A DNA stretch of 11,109 bases from Solirubrobacteraceae bacterium (lineage in GTDB: Bacteria > Actinomycetota > Thermoleophilia > Solirubrobacterales > Solirubrobacteraceae): NCBI GenBank assembly GCA_025935735.1, contig JAICUS010000149.1, positions 1 to 11,109 on the forward strand. Direction: 5' to 3'. The notes beneath the pieces were generated by a model. The model saw nothing but the letters and a program-made list of their open reading frames with translations, was not told where the DNA came from and made no database searches. Both the position numbers and the translations under genes were made by a program. Positions 6,049-11,109 of this stretch are shown here, in pieces; within the stretch, counting starts at the first letter, position 1; each line of letters begins with the position of its first letter.

Positions 6049-7281
6049 ATGCCCGAGTTCGACTGGGAACGCCCGCTCGCCGACCTGCACGAGCTGCGCG
6101 AGCTGACCGGAGGGCCGGACGGCGCGCGCCGCCTGGCCTGGAGCGAGGATTGGCGCAAGGCGCGCGAGTGGCTGCTCGGCAAGCTCGAGCCGCTCGGCGT
6201 CGAGGTCGAGCGCGACGCCGCGGGGAACCTGTGGGCCACCCGCGCCGGAAGCTCAGACCGCGTCATCGTCGTCGGCTCGCACATCGACGCCGTGCCCCAC
6301 GGCGGCTGGCTCGACGGCGCGCTCGGCGTCTGCGCGGCGCTGGAGGTCCTGCGCGGCACGCAGGGCGAGACGCCGCCGGCCACGCTCAAGCTGATCGACT
6401 GGGCCGACGAGGAGGGCGCGCGCTTCGGCCGCTCGCTGCTCGGCTCGTCCGCCGCCGCCGGCACGCTGGAGCCCGACGCCGTCCGCCAGCTCACCGACGC
6501 CGACGGCACCTCGCTGCCGGACGCGCTCAAGGAGAACGGCATCGACCTCGACACGATGGGCGAGGCCGAGCTCCCGCAGAACCTCGCCGCCTACCTGGAG
6601 CTGCACATCGAGCAGGGCCCGCGGCTGGAGGAGATGGGCAAGCCCGCCGCGGCGGTGATCGGCTGCTTCGGCGTCGAGCGCCACGCCATCAGGTTCACCG
6701 GCAAGGCCAGCCACGCCGGCTCGACGCCGATGAACCTGCGCCGTGACGCGTTCCTGGCCGCCGGCCGCTTCGGGCTGGCCTGCCGCGAGAGCGCGATCGA
6801 GCGCAAGGGTGTGGCCACGATCGGCACGGTCAGGGCCGCGCCGGGCATCCCGACGATCATCAACCAGGAGTGCGAGGTCACGCTCGACCAGCGGGCGTTC
6901 ACGCCCGAGCAGCTGCGCGACATGCTGGCCGACGCCAAGGCGGCGTCCCAGAAGGTCGCCGCCGAGGAGGGCTGCGACGTCGAGTGGCGGCGGATCTGGC
7001 AGATCGACCCGGTCCCGTTCGACGAGCGGCTGGTCGAGCTGGCCGCGCAGGCGGTGTCCGAGGTCACCGGCGACGACGACCCGCCGCGGCTGCCCAGCGG
7101 CGCGCTGCACGACGCCGCCGAGGTGGCCCGCCGCGCGCCCACCGTGATGGTCTTCTCCTCCTCCACCGACGGCGTCAGCCACAACGCGTCCGAGGACACC
7201 CCGGAGGACGACCTGCGGGCGGCCCTGCGGGCCTACGGGCGGCTGTACGAGTTGACCGCGGGGATGATCTCGGCGCCGTAG
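6049..7281 (+). CDS. M20-family Zn-dependent N-carbamoyl amidohydrolase (beta-ureidopropionase / L-carbamoylase / allantoate amidohydrolase type)
   Basis: A 410-residue cytosolic di-metal hydrolase that removes the carbamoyl group from an N-carbamoyl amino acid or related ureido compound, giving ammonia, CO2 and the amine. Seen metal ligands: H78 (GSHID), D89 (GGWLDGALG), E121/E122 (DEEGARFG), H186 (LELHIEQG) and H378 (VSHNASE). The lid/dimer domain carries GKASHAGSTPMNLRRDA at 218-234, with H222 as a likely substrate contact, and a conserved SGALHDA at 350-356. With a dihydropyrimidinase gene nearby, the natural reading is beta-ureidopropionase or N-carbamoyl-amino-acid hydrolase; allantoate amidohydrolase belongs to the same family and cannot be excluded. 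The last 16 codons overlap the convergent oxidoreductase gene by 49 bp, and the final eight residues look like a tail beyond the usual family end. Confidence 0.92.
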   Translation: MPEFDWERPLADLHELRELTGGPDGARRLAWSEDWRKAREWLLGKLEPLGVEVERDAAGNLWATRAGSSDRVIVVGSHIDAVPHGGWLDGALGVCAALEVLRGTQGETPPATLKLIDWADEEGARFGRSLLGSSAAAGTLEPDAVRQLTDADGTSLPDALKENGIDLDTMGEAELPQNLAAYLELHIEQGPRLEEMGKPAAAVIGCFGVERHAIRFTGKASHAGSTPMNLRRDAFLAAGRFGLACRESAIERKGVATIGTVRAAPGIPTIINQECEVTLDQRAFTPEQLRDMLADAKAASQKVAAEEGCDVEWRRIWQIDPVPFDERLVELAAQAVSEVTGDDDPPRLPSGALHDAAEVARRAPTVMVFSSSTDGVSHNASEDTPEDDLRAALRAYGRLYELTAGMISAP

Positions 7282-8246
7282 GCGGCGAGCGTCTCCTCCT
7301 GGCCGGAGGTCATCAGGTAGACGATCCACTCGTCGACCCCGATGGCCTCCAGGCCGCGCAGCTTGTCCACGATCTGCGCGGGCGAGCCGATCACGCAGAA
7401 GCGGTCGCAGATCTCGTCGGGCACGAACCCGCCGTGCGCGGCGCCGACCCGCGAGTGGTCCTTGTAGTCGTACTCGTCGCGGCCCTTGATGTAGTCGGTC
7501 AGCTCGCGCGGCACCTCGGAGTGCTCGCCGTGCACGCGGATGATGTCCGCCACGTGGTTGCCGACCATGGCCGGGAACCAGCGGACCTCCTCGCGGGCCC
7601 GCGCGATGTCGTCGGACACCAGCGACGGCGCGCACACCAGGCACTTCAGCGCCGCCGGGTCGCGCCCCGCCTCCTCGGCCGCGCGGCGCGCGGTGGCCAT
7701 CGTCCACTCGATGATCGCCGGGTCGGCCAGCTGGATGATCACGCCGTCGCCCACCCGCCCGGCCACGCCGAGCGCCCGCGGGCCGTAGCCGGCGACATAC
7801 AAGGGGATCTCCGGCGCCTCGGCGGCCCACTCGAGCCGCATCTCCGTCCCCTCCCACTCCACCGGGCGGCCGTTCATGAAGTCCTTGACCATCCGCAGCC
7901 GGCGCTCGAACTCGACGATCTTCGTCGGCTTGTGGCCCATCATCCGCACGGCCGAGTCGCCGCGGCCCATCCCCATGACGATCCGCCCGCCGGAGATGTC
8001 CTGCAGCGTGGCGTGCGCGCTCGCGGTCACGGCCGGCTCGCGGGTGATCGGGTTGGTCACGCACAGGCCGATGTCCATCCGCTCCGTGCGCTCGACCAGC
8101 AGCGTGACCAGCGGGTAGGGCTCCTGCCAGAGGATCGGCGAGTCGTAGGTCCAGCCCGAGTCGAAGCCGTGCTTCTCGGCCAGCACGACGAGCTCGACGA
8201 GCCGCTGCCACGGCGGGTCCGGCAGGACGGTGACCCCGAACCTCAT
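7233..8246 (-). CDS. LLM-class flavin/F420-dependent oxidoreductase
   Basis: A 337-residue luciferase-like TIM-barrel oxidoreductase. Seen: the N-terminal strand MRFGVTVLP; AEKHGFDSGWTYDSP at 23-37; and NPITREPAVTASAHATL at 65-81 followed by SGGRIVMGMGRGDSAV at 85-100, a signature of F420-type LLM enzymes. Further on are PLYVAGYGPRALGVAGRVGDG at 148-168 and the C-terminal GSPAQIVDKLRGLEAIGVDEW. F420 rather than FMN is inferred from the motif style and likely host. Its ATG overlaps the dihydropyrimidinase TGA (ATGA), so the two should be translationally coupled. This suggests it acts on the same pathway, perhaps on a dihydropyrimidine or hydantoin ring or a product. The substrate cannot be told from sequence. 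The gene ends inside the convergent M20 hydrolase gene. Confidence 0.93.
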   Translation of the reverse strand: MRFGVTVLPDPPWQRLVELVVLAEKHGFDSGWTYDSPILWQEPYPLVTLLVERTERMDIGLCVTNPITREPAVTASAHATLQDISGGRIVMGMGRGDSAVRMMGHKPTKIVEFERRLRMVKDFMNGRPVEWEGTEMRLEWAAEAPEIPLYVAGYGPRALGVAGRVGDGVIIQLADPAIIEWTMATARRAAEEAGRDPAALKCLVCAPSLVSDDIARAREEVRWFPAMVGNHVADIIRVHGEHSEVPRELTDYIKGRDEYDYKDHSRVGAAHGGFVPDEICDRFCVIGSPAQIVDKLRGLEAIGVDEWIVYLMTSGQEETLAAYGAEIIPAVNSYSRP

Positions 8247-9613
8247 CCGGGGAACACCGCGCGCTCGACGAAGCGGCCGTGGCCGGGTGCCGACACGACC
8301 TTGCCGTCCGCCACGACCGTCTCCCCGCGCGAGAGCACGAACCGCGGCGCGCCGCGGACCTCCCAGCCCTCGAACGGGTCGTAGTCGACGTCCATCTGGT
8401 GCGTCTTCGCCGAGAGCGTGCGCTTGACCTCGGGGTCGAACACGACCACGTCGGCGTCGTAGCCCGGCGCGAGCGCCCCCTTGCGGTCCAGCCCGAAGAT
8501 CCGTGCCGGCGCCCAGGAGCAGTAGCGCACCAGGTCCGTCTCACTCATGTAGCCGTGGCGCACCGACCGGTCGTAGAGGAGCGTCAGCCGGTGCTCGATC
8601 GCCGGCAGGCCGTTCGGGATCTTGGTGAAGTCCCCGAGCCCCAGCTCCTTCTGCTCCTTGAAGTTGAACGGGCAGTGGTCGGTGGAGATGCCCTGCAGCG
8701 CGCCCTGCTTGAGCGCCCGGTAGAGCACGGCCTGGTTGCGCTCCTCGCGCAGCGGCGGCGAGCACACGTACTTCGCGCCCTCGAACCCCGGCCGGGCCAG
8801 GTCGTCGACCGTGAGGAACAGGTACTGCACGCACGTCTCGCCGTAGATCGGCAGGCCGCGGTCGCGCGCCGCCTGGATCTCCCGGACCGACTCCTCGCAG
8901 GTGACGTGCACGACGAACAGCGGCCGCCGCGTCCACTCCGCCAGCCGGATCGCCCGGCCCGTGGCCTCGCCCTCCACCTCCGGCGGGCGCGACCACGCGT
9001 GGAACCTGGGGTCGGTGTTGCCGGCCTCCATGGCCTCCTTCTGGTAGCGCACCACCGCGTCGCCGTTCTCGCAGTGGACCATCACCAGCCCGCCGGTCTT
9101 CCCCGTCTGCTCGAGCACGGCCAGGAACTGCTCGTCGTCGACCATCAGCGCGCCCTTGTAGGCCATGAAGACCTTGAAGCTCGTGATGCCCTCGGCGACG
9201 CACTGCTCCATCTCGGCGATCACCTCGGGCCGCGCGTCGGTGATCGCCATGTGGAAGCCGTAGTCGATGTGCGCGTTGCCGTCCGCCCGGCCGTGCCACT
9301 CCGCGCGCGCCTCGGCCAGCGAGCCGCCGACGTACTGGATGATGAAGTCGACGATCGCGGTCGTGCCGCCGGCGGCGGCCGACGCCGTGCCCGTGTTGTA
9401 GTCCTCGCAGCTCCAAGTGCCGCCGAACGGCATCGAGAGGTGCGTGTGGTTGTCGACCAGCCCCGGCATGACGAGGCAGCCCGACGCGTCGATGACCTCG
9501 TCGCCCTCGAGGTTGGAGCCGACGGCCACGACGGACTCGCCGTCGACCAGCACGTCGGCATCGAAGCTGTCGGTGGCGGTGACGACCCGCCCGCCGCGGA
9601 TGAGACGACTCAT
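8243..9613 (-). CDS. hydA: Dihydropyrimidinase / D-hydantoinase
   Basis: A cyclic amidohydrolase that opens dihydrouracil or 5-substituted hydantoin rings to N-carbamoyl amino acids, as a cytosolic Zn enzyme, usually tetrameric. From ATG 9613 it has 456 residues. The binuclear metal site is complete: H56 and H58 (DNHTHLSMPFGG), carbamylated lysine K147 (SFKVFMAYKG), H180 (VHCENGD), H236 (VVHVT) and D312 (STDHCPF). Y152 matches the catalytic tyrosine, and CSPPLR (S286) and N334 match substrate contacts. The start is put at ATG 9613 rather than TTG 9634 because a TAGCTT box sits 7 nt upstream of that ATG and overlaps the TTG-initiated leader. It is coupled by ATGA to the LLM oxidoreductase, and an M20 carbamoyl hydrolase lies beyond. 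Dihydropyrimidinase versus hydantoinase specificity cannot be separated here. Confidence 0.95.
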   Translation of the reverse strand: MSRLIRGGRVVTATDSFDADVLVDGESVVAVGSNLEGDEVIDASGCLVMPGLVDNHTHLSMPFGGTWSCEDYNTGTASAAAGGTTAIVDFIIQYVGGSLAEARAEWHGRADGNAHIDYGFHMAITDARPEVIAEMEQCVAEGITSFKVFMAYKGALMVDDEQFLAVLEQTGKTGGLVMVHCENGDAVVRYQKEAMEAGNTDPRFHAWSRPPEVEGEATGRAIRLAEWTRRPLFVVHVTCEESVREIQAARDRGLPIYGETCVQYLFLTVDDLARPGFEGAKYVCSPPLREERNQAVLYRALKQGALQGISTDHCPFNFKEQKELGLGDFTKIPNGLPAIEHRLTLLYDRSVRHGYMSETDLVRYCSWAPARIFGLDRKGALAPGYDADVVVFDPEVKRTLSAKTHQMDVDYDPFEGWEVRGAPRFVLSRGETVVADGKVVSAPGHGRFVERAVFPG

Positions 9614-9620
9614 CCGCGGA

Positions 9621-9626
9621 AAGCTA
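9621..9626 (-). promoter_or_regulatory. Candidate -10 box for hydA-LLM operon
   Basis: Minus-strand TAGCTT matches TANNNT, 7 nt before the ATG at 9613, again giving leaderless spacing. The -35 position falls within the 13-bp palindrome at 9639-9651, so a protein bound there could control the promoter. The -35 hexamer itself is poor (GTCAGA, 3 of 6 matches). Inferred. Confidence 0.45.
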
Positions 9627-9638
9627 CCGGCCAACTGC

Positions 9639-9651
9639 GGGGTCTGACCCC
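9639..9651. repeat. Perfect 13-bp palindrome GGGGTC-T-GACCCC
   Basis: Two 6-bp arms around a single central base lie in the 51 bp gap between the ETF-quinone oxidoreductase stop and the dihydropyrimidinase ATG. The palindrome covers the expected -35 region of the dihydropyrimidinase promoter, so an operator is one reading. From general memory, this type of GGGGTCAGACCCC unit recurs between genes in diverse bacteria, so a dispersed short repeat is the other reading. Only one copy is in this window. Confidence 0.5.
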
Positions 9652-9665
9652 AGGCGCGCTGGGTC
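9646..9665 (-). terminator. Weak hairpin at the 3' end of the ETF-quinone oxidoreductase gene
   Basis: Minus-strand RNA starting at the last base of the UAG stop can fold GACCC-AG against CU-(bulged G)-GGGUC around a 5-nt loop. No U-run follows, so termination is uncertain. The GGGGTC arm is shared with the neighbouring 13-bp palindrome, so the two folds exclude each other. Confidence 0.3.
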
Positions 9666-11109
9666 TACGTCACTTGGTAGACGGGGCCGTCGCCGCCCTC
9701 GGGCGGGGTCAGGCGGCCGCCCTTGGCGGTGATCGCGCCGCACTGGACGCAGTTGGAGGGGTTGACGATCAGGTCGACCATGCCCTCGGCGGGCGCGTCG
9801 TCGGGGATCTCGTAGACGCCGGCGGGGCACATCCAGGCCCAGCCCTCGGCCACCTCGCGGGGGACGCGCTCCTGGATGCGGATGTGCGACGGCGCGTCGT
9901 CGCGGGTCGCGTTGCCGGTGAGGAAGACGCCGGAGAGCTTGTCGAAGGTGTACTTGCCGTCGGGCTTCGGATAGCGCTTGTGGCGGTCGCTCAGCGTCAG
10001 CGGCGCCTCGGCGTCGCGGTGCGTCGCCCAGTGGCCGCCGGGGAAGCGGCCCTTGGTGACCACCATCGCGTTGGTGATCGCGCCGCCGACGAACAGGCCC
10101 TTGCCGAACGGCTGCTTCATGTTGCGCGACTCGTAGAGGTCCTTGCCGATGTCGGACCCGTAAACGGCCTTCTCATAGTCGCTGAAGTCGGTCGAGTGGT
10201 GCTTGAGCTGCCGGTAGATCGTCTCCGCGGCCAGCCGGCCGGACTCGATCGCGTAGTGGATGCCCTTCAGCTTGGGGACGTTGACCATCCCGCCGGCGTC
10301 GCCGCAGATGACGAGGCCGGGCGCGTGCAGCGTGGGCATCGCCCAGTAGCCGCCCTCGGGGATCGCCTTCGCGCCCCAGGCCACGCGCTTGCCGCCCTCG
10401 AGGATCTTGCGGACCAGCGGGTGGAGCTTGAACTCCTGCAGCACGTCGTGGACCGAGAAGCGCGCGTCGGTGTAGTCGAGGCCGGTGACGAACCCGAGCG
10501 ACACCTTCGGCGTCTCGCCGTCGCGGTTCATGCCGTAGATCCAGGAGCCGCCGAACTCCTTCCACTTCGCCCCCGCGCGCAGCGGCCAGCCGAGCGTGTG
10601 GACGATCTTCTCGAACGGCTTTTCGACCTCCCAGACCTCCTTGACGCCGAGCGCCCACACCTGTGGGTCCTTCGCCGCCAGCCCGAGCGACTTCACCGCC
10701 GCGCCCGTCAGGTGCCCCCAGCAGCCCTCGGCCAGCACGGTGGCGCGCGCCACGACGTCCGAGCCCGGCTCGAAGTTCGACTTCTCGCCGCCGGACTTGT
10801 CGCGGCCCTTGTCGCCCGTGCGCACGCCGACGACCGCACTCCTGCCTCGGCCAGAGGCCTCGTCACCGCTTCGCTCGTCCACCAGCAGCTTGTAGCCGGA
10901 CGTCTCGGACAGGATGTAGGCGCCCGCCTCCTCGGCCTTCTCGGCCAGCCAGCGGTTGAGCTCGGCCACCGAGACCACGTAGTTGCCGTGGTTGCGGAAC
11001 GGCGGCGGGGTGGGCTTCAGCGGCACCGCGCGCTTGCGGTTGAGCATGAAGTACACCGTCTCGCGCCTGACCTCGCCGTAGTGCGGCCAGGAGTCGTCGT
11101 CGGGCAGCA
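9665..11109 (-). CDS. Electron transfer flavoprotein-ubiquinone oxidoreductase, N-terminus outside window
   Basis: A membrane-associated FAD/Fe-S enzyme passing electrons from ETF (acyl-CoA and amino-acid dehydrogenations) to the quinone pool. About 480 residues are visible; the N-terminal ~70-80, with the FAD GxGxxG motif, lie past the edge, and the frame stays open to 11109. Seen: NHGNYVVSVAELNRWL, VLAEGCWGHLTG, LGFVTGLDY, GGKRVAWGAKAIPEGG, the FAD/quinone block DAGGMVNVPKLKGIHYA, and a ferredoxin-like C-terminus with CPAGVYE (Cys codon 9827-9829) and NCVQC (9749-9751 and 9740-9742). The usual CxxCxxC spacing is broken: the position of the last cysteine is isoleucine (9731-9733). A 13-residue insertion with rare codons lies at 10835-10873. 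The gene is followed by dihydropyrimidinase on the same strand, 51 bp on, but that gene seems to have its own promoter. Confidence 0.95.
   Translation of the reverse strand, partial: LPDDDSWPHYGEVRRETVYFMLNRKRAVPLKPTPPPFRNHGNYVVSVAELNRWLAEKAEEAGAYILSETSGYKLLVDERSGDEASGRGRSAVVGVRTGDKGRDKSGGEKSNFEPGSDVVARATVLAEGCWGHLTGAAVKSLGLAAKDPQVWALGVKEVWEVEKPFEKIVHTLGWPLRAGAKWKEFGGSWIYGMNRDGETPKVSLGFVTGLDYTDARFSVHDVLQEFKLHPLVRKILEGGKRVAWGAKAIPEGGYWAMPTLHAPGLVICGDAGGMVNVPKLKGIHYAIESGRLAAETIYRQLKHHSTDFSDYEKAVYGSDIGKDLYESRNMKQPFGKGLFVGGAITNAMVVTKGRFPGGHWATHRDAEAPLTLSDRHKRYPKPDGKYTFDKLSGVFLTGNATRDDAPSHIRIQERVPREVAEGWAWMCPAGVYEIPDDAPAEGMVDLIVNPSNCVQCGAITAKGGRLTPPEGGDGPVYQVT
10835..10873. repeat. In-frame 39-bp foreign-looking insertion in the ETF-quinone oxidoreductase gene
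   Basis: The segment encodes RSGDEASGRGRSA between KLLVDE and VVGVRTGDKGRDK, where the human homologue, recalled from memory, has only a short turn (HEDGSVKG). Six of its 13 codons (CGA, GGT, TCT, CGA, AGG, AGT) are of types that are rare in the GC-ending codon use around it. It contains a perfect GCCTC-5 nt-GAGGC inverted repeat (10844-10858). The hexamer GACGAG occurs both at its left boundary and inside it, which could be a target duplication. It looks like a short dispersed element tolerated in frame in a surface loop. Mobility is inferred; only one copy is visible here. Confidence 0.5.

Noticed and set aside
5331..6746. 471-codon plus-strand frame over the CARDB gene and the start of the hydrolase
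   Set aside because: It covers two well-supported genes in other frames, with Arg/Ala-rich sequence and no recognisable domain.
6253..8544. 763-codon minus-strand frame spanning three real genes
   Set aside because: It crosses the M20 hydrolase, LLM and hydA genes in a wrong frame and shows only biased composition, so it is a GC artefact.
9614..9634. TTG start for dihydropyrimidinase at 9634
   Set aside because: It adds only seven residues (MAGSFPR) absent from the family start, and it overlaps the likely -10 box. ATG 9613 is preferred.
1..11109. CRISPR array, tRNA or rRNA genes, transposases, toxin-antitoxin or defence genes
   Set aside because: I looked for regular repeats, cloverleaf-like segments and hallmark proteins. 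Nothing supports any of them, and nearly all bases are used by the listed genes.

Overview
This is a very GC-rich stretch (roughly 70% by eye) of bacterial chromosome, densely packed with genes that overlap by ATGA or share stop codons. The composition, a luciferase-like oxidoreductase of the kind that often uses F420, ETF-quinone oxidoreductase and leaderless-looking TANNNT promoters all suggest an actinobacterium. My best guess is the Thermoleophilia/Solirubrobacterales lineage, inferred from general character and not from any database match. Nearly all of the window is coding. There is no rRNA, tRNA, CRISPR array, transposase, prophage gene or recognisable defence system.

Left part, 1-6008. 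A conserved translation block runs on the minus strand. In transcription order it holds a small secreted CARDB-type protein, ribosomal protein L31 (rpmE), a DUF1385 membrane protein, release factor 1 (prfA), release factor methyltransferase (prmC), threonylcarbamoyl-AMP synthase (tsaC) and the start of serine hydroxymethyltransferase (glyA, cut by the left edge). prfA and prmC, normally adjacent, are split by an oppositely oriented iron-dependent dehydrogenase of the hydroxyacid-oxoacid transhydrogenase type. It fits between them with no spare DNA: 14 bp to the prmC start and a 4 bp overlap with the prfA end.

Right part, 6049-9613. Three genes suit hydrolytic breakdown of dihydropyrimidines or hydantoins: a dihydropyrimidinase/hydantoinase, an LLM-class flavin/F420 oxidoreductase coupled to it by an ATGA overlap, and a convergent M20 N-carbamoyl amidohydrolase. 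The last two genes overlap tail to tail by 49 bp. In a pyrimidine pathway the hydantoinase would open the ring and the M20 enzyme would remove the carbamoyl group. The oxidoreductase's substrate is unknown. No dihydropyrimidine dehydrogenase is present in the window.

Right edge, 9665-11109. The gene is ETF-quinone oxidoreductase, missing its N-terminus. It carries an atypical 13-codon in-frame insertion rich in rare codons, and its C-terminal Fe-S domain lacks the usual fourth cysteine.

Non-coding signals worth noting are five TANNNT boxes 6-10 nt upstream of start codons, a strong hairpin that buries the DUF1385 start codon, and a perfect GGGGTC/GACCCC palindrome between the ETF-quinone oxidoreductase and dihydropyrimidinase genes. 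I found no clear new multi-gene system. The most unusual items are the insertion element, the start-codon hairpin and the hydantoinase/oxidoreductase pairing.
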